Made by a program: the position numbers and the translations under genes
Part shown: positions 15,248 to 23,200 of the stretch, one piece after another
How positions within the stretch are numbered: the stretch's first letter is position 1
How the letters are laid out: every line of letters starts with the position of its first letter
Notes under the pieces: generated by a model
What the model was told of the DNA's origin: nothing
Database searches by the model: none
Seen by the model: the letters and a program-made list of their open reading frames with translations, nothing else
Source: an uncultured Oscillospiraceae bacterium
GTDB lineage: Bacteria; Bacillota; Clostridia; Oscillospirales; Acutalibacteraceae
Direction of reading: 5' to 3'
Assembly (NCBI GenBank): GCA_959596515.1
Contig: CAUFXR010000036.1
Location: forward strand, 1-23,473
DNA: 23,473 nucleotides

Positions 15248-15720
15248 TAAACCTGCGTAAGCCAGAAGCGCCAGTCAGCACAAAGCGGATTACTACTTTC
15301 ACCATTGTCCCCGGAAATGAAGAAGAGGCCCAACTGTTAGACGCCATAACAAGGACCGGCGGCGGTTCAAATTATAAATATCAATGGGATAACAGCGACG
15401 GAGTAAAAATTTATTCTACTATATATTATACCGACCACGGCGATACCATTTCCCTTGACCGTGTTACCGGCGGCTATGACAAGGCTGACAGAAGCCTCAC
15501 GATTGTATCTCAAGCTCTTACTATGGGAGCGACAGACCCCGCGCACACCCAGAACCAAACCAAATATCCTTCCGGTTCCTCTTGGAGTTATAATGCACCC
15601 TCCGGTTGGGTCGCTGTCGATAATATTCAAGGCTTTGTCCAATATATGGGGGCCTATTATCGCGTTGATATCAAACGGAGCGGTAGTCCATGGCGAGTGG
15701 AGTTAATCAATAATTTATGA
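15244..15720 (+). CDS. secreted-type beta-rich protein of unrecognised family (probable C-terminal part of a split gene)
   Basis: A 158-aa frame that I cannot assign to a named family. It is rich in Thr, Ser, Tyr and Gly. It has alternating strands such as KIYSTIYYTDHGDTISLDRVTGGY, an aromatic/Gly/Ser segment (YPSGSSWSYNAPSGWV) and a C-terminal SPWRVELINNL, looking like a small extracellular beta-sandwich. It has no signal peptide and no ribosome binding site before its ATG, which overlaps the preceding stop as ATGA. Taken together with the upstream signal-peptide fragment in another frame, I infer that both were one secreted protein of about 235 aa before frameshifting. Translational coupling giving a cytoplasmic product is the alternative. 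Confidence 0.7.
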   Translation: MINLRKPEAPVSTKRITTFTIVPGNEEEAQLLDAITRTGGGSNYKYQWDNSDGVKIYSTIYYTDHGDTISLDRVTGGYDKADRSLTIVSQALTMGATDPAHTQNQTKYPSGSSWSYNAPSGWVAVDNIQGFVQYMGAYYRVDIKRSGSPWRVELINNL

Positions 15721-15855
15721 AACCAGGGATTCTGGCCGGAGCACGAAAGGCACTAAAACGTATTTTTAACGCCCATCGTCGGACTACATATTAAAGCGCG
15801 TAGCTAACATATCCTTGGATTTTATAAGAATAACCTATATCAGGAGGGCAGCGCA

Positions 15856-16221
15856 TTGAAACATTCTAAAGCCTGTTATCTCACCGCATCCATTCTCTCC
15901 GTAGTTCTTCTATTTCTTCTGACGCCCCTACAGCGTTATTTTTCTTATCTCGCCTCTACCACCTATAGTATCAAGTGGGTATGGATCAGTCTGGCTGAAG
16001 TCGCGGTTATGGCCGTCTTTTTCGGTCTGTCCCTGTGCTGGTCCCGGGGGCTCTCCCGGAATTTCCGGATTCCAGCGGAAGCGGTAAAGGCCGCTCTTGC
16101 CCTGGCGGCTCTGGGAATGGAATTTTTTTGCTACAGAGCTCCTTCCACAGTCGCTGTTTTCTGCGCGGCCCTTTTCCTCACCGGATTTTTCGCTAATCTC
16201 GCCGACATCCGGCAGTCATAA
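15856..16221 (+). CDS. four-helix small membrane protein, unknown function
   Basis: A 121-aa protein not recognised by family. It shows about four membrane segments: residues 8-25 (LTASILSVVLLFLLTPL), 41-62, 78-94 and 98-115. A basic loop (SRGLSRNFRIP) lies between the second and third, and the ends are hydrophilic. It starts at TTG, supported by AGGAGGG seven bases upstream. It follows the split secreted protein by 135 bp with no visible terminator between. A secreted protein followed by a small polytopic membrane protein is the layout of many bacteriocin/immunity or secretion-accessory pairs, but no sequence motif proves this. No clear terminator follows. Confidence 0.7.
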   Translation: MKHSKACYLTASILSVVLLFLLTPLQRYFSYLASTTYSIKWVWISLAEVAVMAVFFGLSLCWSRGLSRNFRIPAEAVKAALALAALGMEFFCYRAPSTVAVFCAALFLTGFFANLADIRQS

Positions 16222-16312
16222 GCCGGAGAATTGGATCTCGATACAGAGGATCAAAATGGCAAGCGCCGTTTCCCGATTGTGAGAAATTGTCTTACCGCCC
16301 CTTTAAAAAGCT

Positions 16313-16376
16313 GCAATCGTCTCGAGCGGCAATCGTCTCGAGCGGCGATCATCTCGAGCGGCAATCGTCTTTAAGG
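16313..16376. repeat. 16-bp tandem repeat with CTCGAG core, 3.5 copies
   Basis: GC(A/G)ATC(G/A)TCTCGAGCG repeats at 16313-16328, 16329-16344 and 16345-16360, with a half-matching unit at 16361-16376. Each unit carries the palindrome CTCGAG. The unit is unrelated to the other arrays in this window, although the 7426-7505 array has the same 16-bp period. Confidence 0.88.
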
Positions 16377-16829
16377 CCATGTTTCCGGAGGGGATAAGCC
16401 GTTAAAATTCCGGAAAATTTGAAAAGTCCCGATCGCATCGGACGTTGGCGCTTTTCTATTCGCCAGCACTTTTTCTATTCGTCGGCGTCTTCCCGACTTT
16501 GTTGCGCCTTCCCTATTCTTTTTCAATCATTTTCCCCAGGAAGCGGTTGTATTCTGTCCCTGGGTCACTCTTTTCCCTGGAACGGCCCGTTTCTCACCAT
16601 CCGCGAAAAACGCCCTAGGCTCCCGGCCCGGGGCATTTTGCTATCCGCGCCTTTCCCGCCTTTCCCGCCGGACGCCGCGCTTTCCCCGCCGGCTCTTTCC
16701 CAATAATCACTCCGGCGGCTTTCACCTGCTTTCCGCGGCTTGATCTCTTTTAATCTCCCCAGAGGGCCGAGAAAAACCCCGCGCGTAAAAGCTTCCGCTT
16801 TTGCTTTGATTGCTTTCCGACGCAGCTCG
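16377..16829. other. pyrimidine-rich non-coding stretch
   Basis: About 450 bp with strong C/T bias on the plus strand, especially 16640-16700 with repeated CTTTCCCGCC pieces. An open frame at 16419-16706 is compositionally unlike any protein (Pro, Ser, Phe, Arg) and has no binding site. I see no gene, promoter or clean terminator. Confidence 0.5.
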
Positions 16830-17213
16830 TTACGCCGGAAGAGAGTCGGCCAGAAGTTTTCCGAAAAACACTCCGGCCAGACATAATCCTACGCTGAGAA
16901 CCACATTGATACAAGCGGCCAACGCCTTACCCTGCTGAAACAGATTCACCGTTTCCAGGCTAAAAGTGGAGAACGTGGTAAATCCCCCCATAATGCCGGT
17001 GGTCAAAAACAGCTTCAGCTTTTCCCTCTGGGGAAAGTTGTTGGCAAACAGCTGACTGAAAAAGCCGATCAAAAACGCTCCTATCAGGTTCACCGCCAAG
17101 GTCGCCAGGGGAAACCCGACAAGCATCCCGCGTTTATCCAGTAGCAGGGAAACCCCGTAACGGCCCGCCGCCCCGACAAAGCCGCCGCAGCCCACTAAAA
17201 TAATTTTATCCAT
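16830..17213 (-). CDS. crcB: fluoride ion channel CrcB/Fluc
   Basis: A 127-aa, four-helix protein that works as a dual-topology homodimer to export fluoride. It shows the conserved elements GCGGFVGAAGRYGVS (residues 8-22), NLIGAFLIGFF (42-52, with the pore Asn42) and GGFTTFSTFSLE (76-87, the Phe box and central Na+ site). Length is normal. GGCGGGG precedes the ATG closely. Only one copy is present, consistent with a homodimer. It is preceded by a leader of about 210 nt if the extended -10 promoter at 17431 is used. I did not find a fluoride riboswitch in that leader. Confidence 0.95.
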   Translation of the reverse strand: MDKIILVGCGGFVGAAGRYGVSLLLDKRGMLVGFPLATLAVNLIGAFLIGFFSQLFANNFPQREKLKLFLTTGIMGGFTTFSTFSLETVNLFQQGKALAACINVVLSVGLCLAGVFFGKLLADSLPA

Positions 17214-17430
17214 ATTACCCCGCCTTTAATTCTATGGCTCCAGTCCCATGGTCCATTCCCGAAATAGAAATCCCATCCGCTCGCCTTAACACCGGCAAGG
17301 ATTTATTTTCCGTCTACAGTGTGAGATCGATTGGAGACGACAAGGCGCCGCAGAGGTTTTCCTCCGGTCCGCCTCCATTTCCGCCAGGTCACAGGAATCT
17401 TCCGGTTACATTTCGCCCTATTGCAAAATT

Positions 17431-17440
17431 ATTATACCAT
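17431..17440 (-). promoter_or_regulatory. extended -10 promoter, probably for crcB
   Basis: On the minus strand ATGGTATAAT reads TG-n-TATAAT, with TATAAT at 17436-17431. The -35 match (TTTATT) is poor, as is usual for extended -10 promoters. Confidence 0.5.
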
Positions 17441-17475
17441 AAATCTCCTTCAGAATAAATCTCCGCGTCTCAAAA

Positions 17476-17524
17476 AAGAAGCCCGGCGCTGTCTGGATAA
17501 AACCTGAACAGTGCCGGGCTTCTT
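17476..17524. terminator. terminator of glgP, usable on both strands
   Basis: A 17-bp stem: AAGAAGCCCGGCGCTGT (17476-17492) with ACAGTGCCGGGCTTCTT (17508-17524), with one G-U pair and a 15-base loop. On the minus strand CTTCTTTTTTG follows the stem, directly after the glgP stop. Confidence 0.9.
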
Positions 17525-17570
17525 TGCTTTTTCTTTAGGAATGTCTTCCGCTTTTGGCGGCCTGCGTTGA

Positions 17571-19916
17571 TCACTCTCTTGAGCCGTTCGACCAGATCTC
17601 CTCGTAATACTGGCGGATCGTCCGGTCGCTGCTGAACTTTCCGGCGTTGGCCATGTTCAAATAGCATTTGCGGTAAAAAAGCTCCGGATTTTGATAATCC
17701 CGGTTGGCCTGAAGCCGGGTACGCTGATAAGAATCAAAATCTTTCAATAGGAAATAGTGATCCGGCTGGTGCCAGGAAGCGCCTTTTAATAGCGCGTCGT
17801 GTAACTCCCGGAACATACCGGTCCCTTCATCGGAAAAGGTGCCGTCCACCAGAGAGTCCACCACTCGGCGCAATCGGGGATTGCTCTGATAAAGTTTGAC
17901 AGGGTCGTAAGAATTCCTAATATGATCAATTTCCTCGATTCTGGCGCCAAAAATATAATTATTGTCCTCGCCGGCCTGCTCCACAATTTCGATGTTGGCG
18001 CCGTCATAGGTGCCTAAGGTCACAGCGCCGTTGAGCATAAATTTCATATTACTGGTGCCGGAGGCTTCTGTTCCCGCCGTAGAAATCTGCTCTGAGATCT
18101 CTGCTGCTGGCATCAGCTTCTCCGCATAGGATACCCCATAATTGGTTATGAACAGCACCTGCATCTGATCCCGCACATCCGGATCGCCGTCGATCAGCTT
18201 GGCGATCTCGTTAATATACTTGATGATCCCTTTGGCCCGGAAATAACCTGGCGCCGCTTTGGCTCCAAATAGGAACAGGGTGGGGGTAAAATTCGCGATC
18301 CGCCCCTCCTTGAGCCCATAGTAAATGTCTAAGATGGAAAATGCGTTCAGCAGCTGCCGCTTATACTCGTGAAGCCGTTTGGCCTGGACGTCGAAAAGAA
18401 AATCCGGGTTGACGGTGATTCCTTCCACCTTTTCAATATAGTCCGCCAGCACCTGCTTATTGTGCCGCTTGATCTTCCCAAACCGTCTAAGTGTCTCTGG
18501 ATCGTTCTGAAATGTCTCAAGTTTTTTCAGCTGGTCTAAATGGGTGATCCAGCCGGTGCCGATTTTCTCCGTGATAAACTGTGACAGCGCCGGGTTGCAC
18601 TGCAGCAGCCATTTCCGCTGAGTGATTCCGTTGGTCTTATTCTGAAATTTCTCCGGCGTCAGCTGGTACCAGTCTTTCAGCACGGATTTTTTCAAAATCT
18701 CCGTGTGGATTTGAGCCACGCCGTTTACCGCGTGGGAACCGTACACCGCCAACCGGGCCATATGCACCAGATTGCCGTCCATGATCAGATAAGGCGCCTG
18801 GGATTCACCAGAGATTCCCTTCTGCTCCAGCGCTTTCCGCAGAGACCGCTGAATCATCATCACATAGCGGTACAGCTGGGGAACCACCGAACGGAACAGC
18901 TTTACGCTCCACTTTTCCAGGGCTTCCGCCATGACCGTGTGGTTGGTGTAAGCGAACGTCCGCCGGATGACGGGGAACGCCTGTCGGAAGGACATGCCTT
19001 TTTCCTCCATAAAGATCCGCAGCAGCTCCGGAATGGACACCACCGGATGGGTATCATTAAGCTGGATAGCGTATTCCTCCGAAAAATGGGAAAAGTCGCT
19101 TCCATATTTCTTCTCATATTTTTTCACCAGATCCCGCAGAGAAGCGCTGCTGAAAAAGTACTGCTGCTTCAGCCGCAGCCGCTTGCCGGCGTCGGTGTCA
19201 TCGTTGGGATACAAAACCGCCGAAATCGCTTCCGCCTGGTTCCTTTCCTCATAGGCCTTATCGTATTTCTGCTCGTTAAACAGGTCGAACCGGAATTCCT
19301 CCATTGGCTCCGCCTGCCACAGCCGCATGGTGTTTACTGTTTTTCCGCCGTAGCCGATCACCGGATAGTCGTAGGGCACCGCCCAAACGCTTTGGCCCTT
19401 GAAGTCTACCCGGACTTTTTCATCCTCCCGGCGCACCGACCAGGGATCCCCAAAGCGCAGCCACCGGTCCGCTGTTTCCTTTTGGAAGCCGTCCTCAAAG
19501 TATTGGCGAAACAGGCCGTATCGATAACGAATCCCATAGCCGTTCATGGCGATGCCGTGAGTGGCGGCGGAATCTAAAAAGCACACCGCCAGCCGGCCCA
19601 GGCCGCCGTTGCCCAGGGCGTCGTCCTCAATTTCCTCCAGCACGGAAATATCTGCGCCGTTTTCCCGCAGCAGCTCCTCTGTTTGATCTGCCAGCCCTAA
19701 ATTAACTAGGTTGCCGGAAACCAGCCGGCCCACCAGAAACTCGGCTGAAAAATAGCAAACTTTTTTCCCTTCGGGAAGCTTCGCCCAGTTTTTCCGCACC
19801 TGACACATGGCGGCTGTGGAAATGCCGTGATAAAGCTCAACCGGATCGGCTTCTGCCGGAGTTTTGCCGTATTGCAAATTAAGAAAGGATCGTACGTCTT
19901 TTTGAAATTGACTCAT
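17571..19916 (-). CDS. glgP: glycogen/starch phosphorylase
   Basis: A 781-aa PLP-dependent enzyme that releases glucose-1-phosphate from glycogen or maltodextrin ends. Visible motifs: GKKVCYFSAEFLVGR near the N-terminus, the glycine loop DDALGNGGLGRLAVCFLDS, QLNDTHPVVSIPEL, and NKTNGITQRKWL. Near the C-terminus are VQAKRLHEYKRQLLN and the cofactor signature EASGTSNMKFMLNGA, in which Lys625 binds PLP. In-frame ATGs lie up to 33 nt further upstream, but GAGG is placed six bases before the ATG at 19916, which I chose. It is divergent from a LacI-type regulator, a likely controller of its expression by sugar supply. No other glycogen genes are adjacent. Confidence 0.97.
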   Translation of the reverse strand: MSQFQKDVRSFLNLQYGKTPAEADPVELYHGISTAAMCQVRKNWAKLPEGKKVCYFSAEFLVGRLVSGNLVNLGLADQTEELLRENGADISVLEEIEDDALGNGGLGRLAVCFLDSAATHGIAMNGYGIRYRYGLFRQYFEDGFQKETADRWLRFGDPWSVRREDEKVRVDFKGQSVWAVPYDYPVIGYGGKTVNTMRLWQAEPMEEFRFDLFNEQKYDKAYEERNQAEAISAVLYPNDDTDAGKRLRLKQQYFFSSASLRDLVKKYEKKYGSDFSHFSEEYAIQLNDTHPVVSIPELLRIFMEEKGMSFRQAFPVIRRTFAYTNHTVMAEALEKWSVKLFRSVVPQLYRYVMMIQRSLRKALEQKGISGESQAPYLIMDGNLVHMARLAVYGSHAVNGVAQIHTEILKKSVLKDWYQLTPEKFQNKTNGITQRKWLLQCNPALSQFITEKIGTGWITHLDQLKKLETFQNDPETLRRFGKIKRHNKQVLADYIEKVEGITVNPDFLFDVQAKRLHEYKRQLLNAFSILDIYYGLKEGRIANFTPTLFLFGAKAAPGYFRAKGIIKYINEIAKLIDGDPDVRDQMQVLFITNYGVSYAEKLMPAAEISEQISTAGTEASGTSNMKFMLNGAVTLGTYDGANIEIVEQAGEDNNYIFGARIEEIDHIRNSYDPVKLYQSNPRLRRVVDSLVDGTFSDEGTGMFRELHDALLKGASWHQPDHYFLLKDFDSYQRTRLQANRDYQNPELFYRKCYLNMANAGKFSSDRTIRQYYEEIWSNGSRE

Positions 19917-20018
19917 TTTGTTCCTCTTTTCCATATCAATGGTCATCAAAATTATCTATAGTTATTTTGGCGTAAAAAGCGCGGATATTTCCATAAAACA
20001 CGGGATATTTTCAGGAAC

Positions 20019-20047
20019 ATTTTACCAATTTATTGTTACACTGTCAA
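20019..20047 (-). promoter_or_regulatory. promoter of glgP
   Basis: On the minus strand TTGACA (20047-20042), a 17-bp spacer and TAAAAT (20024-20019). The leader to the chosen ATG is about 95 nt. Confidence 0.75.
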
Positions 20048-20059
20048 GGAACCGTCCGG

Positions 20060-20101
20060 CCGTCAAGGCCCGATGCCTTCGGCTTTTTCGGCGGTTGACG
20101 G
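20060..20101. other. inverted repeat between the glgP and lacI-type promoters
   Basis: CCGTCAA (20060-20066) and TTGACGG (20095-20101) form a 7-bp stem with a GC-rich interior (GCCTTCGGC). It lies between the divergent promoters and may be a structural or regulatory element; no T-run follows. Confidence 0.35.
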
Positions 20102-20143
20102 CAAGCGCCGGGGTCCGAAATGGAGAAAACACAGAATAGGTGC

Positions 20144-20172
20144 TTGTCAATTTTCGAAACCAGAGGTATACT
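20144..20172 (+). promoter_or_regulatory. promoter of the LacI-type gene with internal palindrome
   Basis: TTGTCA (20144-20149), a 17-bp spacer and TATACT (20167-20172). The spacer contains TTTCGAAA (20152-20159), a short palindrome where an autoregulatory operator could lie. Confidence 0.7.
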
Positions 20173-20211
20173 ACTAAAATATAGAATCGTATCTGGTTAG
20201 GAGGTTCGGCT

Positions 20212-21318
20212 ATGGTAACCATCACAGATATCGCCCGGCGACTGGGAGTCGCAATAAGCACGGTTTCCAAGGCGCTTAACGGCGCCAACGATGTCAGCGA
20301 AAGTACAAAGGCATTGATTTTAAAAACCGCTGTAGAGATGGGTTACGCCGACCGGAAGATCCAGAAATCAGGCGTTCGAAAGGTTTGCGTTTTCGTGGAA
20401 AGAGAGGAATTTCTCTTTGACAACCAGTTGGAATATGATCTGGCAATGGGCTTTCGAACCGCGGCGGTACAAAACGGCTGGCAAGCTGATACAGCGTCTT
20501 ATCAAGACCTTTTGGCCTCCCAGGAAACTTTTGACACCTTTCTGCTCCGCCACAATTACGCCGGCGCGTTCCTGATACGGCGAAATTCGGATTCTTCCCC
20601 AAAACCCAATTTGCAACACAATTCGAGGCCTAATTTGGGATCAAATTTAGGGGCTAATTCAGTGCCTAATTTGGGGTCTAATGAACCCGATTCTTTTTTC
20701 ACGGCTAATTATTTAAAATTTTTAATTAATTCTGCTTTCCCTTTTGTAATGATGGAAGAGGAACTTGAAAATCCTTGTGGGGGAAGCATCGGCAGCGACC
20801 ATAAGATGGGAATTTTTATGGCTTTGGAACATCTTTGTCTACTTGGGCACCAAAAGATCGCTTTGCTGAACGATTCACCGGATTCCGCTCTGTCCAAGTT
20901 GCAGGAAACAGCCTACCGGGAGGCGCTGGACGCCCTTCAGTTAAGATATCAAAAAGTCCTTTTCGTCAGCGATCGTGAGAAAGACAGCATTCGCCCCTTG
21001 GTAAAACAGTTTTTAGATAGCGGCGTCACGGCGGTCTTGTGCTCCGGCAGCGTGATCGCCACCGCTGTTTTAGCCTGTCTCAAGGAATTGGGATACCGGG
21101 TCCCGGAGAAAATCAGCGTAGTTGGGTTTGATGATCAGTCGGGCGCCATAGGAAGAGAAGAGCCTTTCACCGCGGTTCGCCAGAATGGTCTCGCCCTAGG
21201 AAAGGCGGCTTTTTACATGCTAGAAGGGCTTCGAAACAAGATCCCCATGGGCCGGCTGCTTTTGCGGCCGGAGCTGGTGCTTCAGGGAACCACCGGGCCG
21301 TGTCCCGAAACCTTTTAG
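20212..21318 (+). CDS. LacI-family transcriptional regulator with Asn-rich insertion
   Basis: A 368-aa repressor. The N-terminal helix-turn-helix is VTITDIARRLGVAISTVSKALNGANDVSE (residues 2-30). The C-terminal part is a periplasmic-binding-like sugar sensor, with GSDHKMGIFMALEHLCLLGHQKIALLND (about 194-221) and KISVVGFDDQSGA (300-312). Between about residues 126 and 160 there is an extra low-complexity segment rich in Asn, Pro, Ser and Gly. It is built from a 12-residue repeat (NSRPNLGSNLGA, NSVPNLGSNEPD) and sits where other members have a short loop. AGGAGG is seven bases before the ATG. The position, divergent from glgP, suggests control of glycogen or maltodextrin breakdown. Confidence 0.9.
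   Translation: MVTITDIARRLGVAISTVSKALNGANDVSESTKALILKTAVEMGYADRKIQKSGVRKVCVFVEREEFLFDNQLEYDLAMGFRTAAVQNGWQADTASYQDLLASQETFDTFLLRHNYAGAFLIRRNSDSSPKPNLQHNSRPNLGSNLGANSVPNLGSNEPDSFFTANYLKFLINSAFPFVMMEEELENPCGGSIGSDHKMGIFMALEHLCLLGHQKIALLNDSPDSALSKLQETAYREALDALQLRYQKVLFVSDREKDSIRPLVKQFLDSGVTAVLCSGSVIATAVLACLKELGYRVPEKISVVGFDDQSGAIGREEPFTAVRQNGLALGKAAFYMLEGLRNKIPMGRLLLRPELVLQGTTGPCPETF
20602..20693 (+). repeat. in-gene repeat (36-bp period) in the LacI-type gene
   Basis: CCTAATTTGGG recurs at 20629 and 20665 (36 bp, 12 codons), with shorter related pieces (CCAATTTG, AAATTTAGGGGCTAATT) around and between. The stretch is more AT-rich than the surrounding gene and keeps the reading frame. Confidence 0.8.
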
Positions 21319-21517
21319 TCCTGATATTTCCACCTTGTTTCCACCGACAGTTCAGAGGGTACGTTTCTCCGCCTTGTAGCCGTAACCCCCTCGCAAAGCG
21401 CAGCTGGTCTCCACTCTCAGGTTCGTCGTTTAACATCGAAATGATATTGGAAAAATGGTCAAATATACTTGGCTTAAGCGCTACAGTTGCGGCTGCATTC
21501 AGGCTTCCCATAAAAAG
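21319..21517. other. gap between the LacI-type gene and the flippase gene
   Basis: About 200 bp with no supportable gene, promoter or RNA. The only structure is the terminator at its right edge. Confidence 0.45.
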
Positions 21518-21563
21518 GCTCCCGGCTTTACAGAGGGGATTCTCTGGAGCCGGGAGCTTTTTT
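21518..21563. terminator. long terminator hairpin overlapping the 3' end of the flippase gene
   Basis: GCTCCCGGCT (21518-21527) pairs with AGCCGGGAGC (21548-21557), with CAGAG/CTCTG inside. T6 follows on the plus strand and CCTTTTTA on the minus strand. The stop codon and the last codons of the flippase lie inside the stem-loop, so it serves both convergent genes. Confidence 0.85.
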
Positions 21564-22976
21564 GCGTCGTTTCCGGCGCAGCAAAAATGTTTTACCGCTT
21601 TGTAAAAGGCTTTTGAGCAAATCACGGAACAAAAAGCAGAAAAGAACAAATACACCCAAGCCATAAAAAAAATTCACCAGCTTGCCGAAGGTGAAATAAA
21701 CATATCCCGAGGCGCCAAGCAAAGCGATCGAAAACAGGAAAAACGGAAAAGGAAATTTCGCCCCGGTTTCCCTCTTTAAGATTGCCTGGCGAATCACAAT
21801 ACATACCGCAAACCCCAGAAGCAAGGCCAGGCTGGCAGCCTGGGCGCCGATCCAGCCGATGGTCAGGTGCAGACAAGCCACGTTGACGATCGCTGCCGCC
21901 AGAGTGGAAATCATCACCACATTGGTTCGCTTGTCCGAACTGAAAATATATCCTAAAAAGCCAGAATAAATACTTGCGCCGGTAGAAATGAGATACAGGG
22001 GGACCAGGCTAAACGCACCGGCGTACTCTGAACCGATAAAAAAGGAAAATACTACATTAACAACCGGCAATAGCAGCGCCAATGTCAATGTTAGGAAGCG
22101 ATAATAGTAGGACATCGCCCTGGTGTAAAACGCGCCTTTCTCCTCCTCTCCACCCTTGGAGAAGAAAAGCTCCTGCCAGGCCATGGAAAAACAGCTTGAC
22201 ACCAGGGTCAGAGCCACGGCAAATTTTCCAGCGGCGCTGAATACGCCATTTTCGCTGAGTCCCAGCAGGTTTGTGATCATAATACTGTTATAGTTAGTCA
22301 AAAAGCAGGCACACACCGCGTTGGCGGCCAAAGGCAGGGAAAAGCGCAGCATCCGCTTCAGAAGCTTCGGTCGGATCAGCTTTGGATGAATCGCTCGCCA
22401 AAGTCTGACCTTTTTTTCCAGCATCAGGATCTGCACCACATATCCGGCGATCGCCGCAAAATAAAGGGACTTTATGGTCATGGAGAAACCCAGAATCAGT
22501 ATTACGTTAGTCAAGGAATTCACTAGGCTGCCTACAATGCCGGAGACCGCGAAAACCGCATTGTAACCCAAACCTCTAGTCGTGTAGGTGTAGATCGCCT
22601 GAATCATGCTGCAAAAGCCCATGATAAAAATCAAAAACAGATATTGCAGATTTAACGTCAGCGCCAGCACCGCAAAAATCGCGCAGTACCCCAGCAGGGA
22701 AACACAGAAAATCGCCAGGCCGTTGGTGATGGCCTTTTCTTTGCCACGCCGGCCCTCATAGTCAAACATAAACCGCATGATCACGGACCAGATCTCCATG
22801 CAGAGTATGGCGATCAATATATCCAGATAGTTGGTAGAGGTATTAAAATAACCGTATTCATCCGTGCTGATCCGGGTGGTATATAAGGGCAATAGAAAAA
22901 AGGAAATGATCTTCGTCAGAACATTTCCTGTAAAATAAACCATAGAAGATTTAAAAAACTTCTTGGTGCTGCTCAC
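21528..22976 (-). CDS. Wzx-type polysaccharide/oligosaccharide flippase
   Basis: A 482-aa polytopic membrane protein of the MATE/Wzx (polysaccharide biosynthesis, MOP) superfamily, with about 12-14 helices. The N-terminal segment (STKKFFKSSMVYFTGNVLTKIISFFLLPLYTTRIS, with TDEYGYFNT after it) is typical of flippases that move lipid-linked sugar units across the membrane for surface polysaccharide. The SLPLAANAVCACFLTNYNSIMITNLLG segment begins the second half. A basic tail (RRKRRKK) ends it. The start is GTG at 22976, with AAGGAGG six bases upstream. No glycosyltransferases are in the window, so its pathway is unknown; such genes normally sit in a larger polysaccharide cluster, possibly beyond the right edge. 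A leader of about 220 nt separates it from the likely promoter. Confidence 0.88.
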   Translation of the reverse strand: MSSTKKFFKSSMVYFTGNVLTKIISFFLLPLYTTRISTDEYGYFNTSTNYLDILIAILCMEIWSVIMRFMFDYEGRRGKEKAITNGLAIFCVSLLGYCAIFAVLALTLNLQYLFLIFIMGFCSMIQAIYTYTTRGLGYNAVFAVSGIVGSLVNSLTNVILILGFSMTIKSLYFAAIAGYVVQILMLEKKVRLWRAIHPKLIRPKLLKRMLRFSLPLAANAVCACFLTNYNSIMITNLLGLSENGVFSAAGKFAVALTLVSSCFSMAWQELFFSKGGEEEKGAFYTRAMSYYYRFLTLTLALLLPVVNVVFSFFIGSEYAGAFSLVPLYLISTGASIYSGFLGYIFSSDKRTNVVMISTLAAAIVNVACLHLTIGWIGAQAASLALLLGFAVCIVIRQAILKRETGAKFPFPFFLFSIALLGASGYVYFTFGKLVNFFYGLGVFVLFCFLFRDLLKSLLQSGKTFLLRRKRRKKAPGSRESPL

Positions 22977-22980
22977 GAAG

Positions 22981-23200
22981 TTCCTCCTTCCATCAAGGGA
23001 GCGAAAATAACCCTACCGTCTGAGTTTTGCAGTCGCTTTCAAAAGGCTTCATAAACCGCTCCGGAAGTTTGACGACCGCTTTCAAGAGCTTTGTAAACCG
23101 ATTCCAACTGACAAGGCGCAGTTGTTTTCTCGCCGCCCTTTTCCAAACTTGCTGAAAAGATTTTGGAACGCCAAAGTCATGAACGCCTGATAAACAACAA
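22981..23200. other. leader upstream of the flippase gene, with a 43-bp imperfect duplication
   Basis: CGCTTTCAA recurs at 23034 and 23077, and the neighbouring CTTYRTAAACCG matches too, giving two imperfect copies of a 43-bp unit. A small open frame on the minus strand (23232-22993) starts inside the inverted repeat and has no good binding site; I do not call it a gene. Confidence 0.4.

Noticed and set aside
16419..16706. A 95-codon open frame in the pyrimidine-rich gap
   Set aside because: Its composition is dominated by Pro, Ser, Phe and Arg, there is no ribosome binding site, and it simply follows the C/T bias.
17214..17424. Fluoride riboswitch ahead of crcB
   Set aside because: GGCGAG and GGATGG pieces occur, but not the conserved arrangement of the aptamer stems and the TGATG-CTCCT part.
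18705..19577. A 290-codon open frame antisense to glgP
   Set aside because: It lies wholly inside an intact phosphorylase gene and has His/Arg/Gln-rich, non-protein-like composition.
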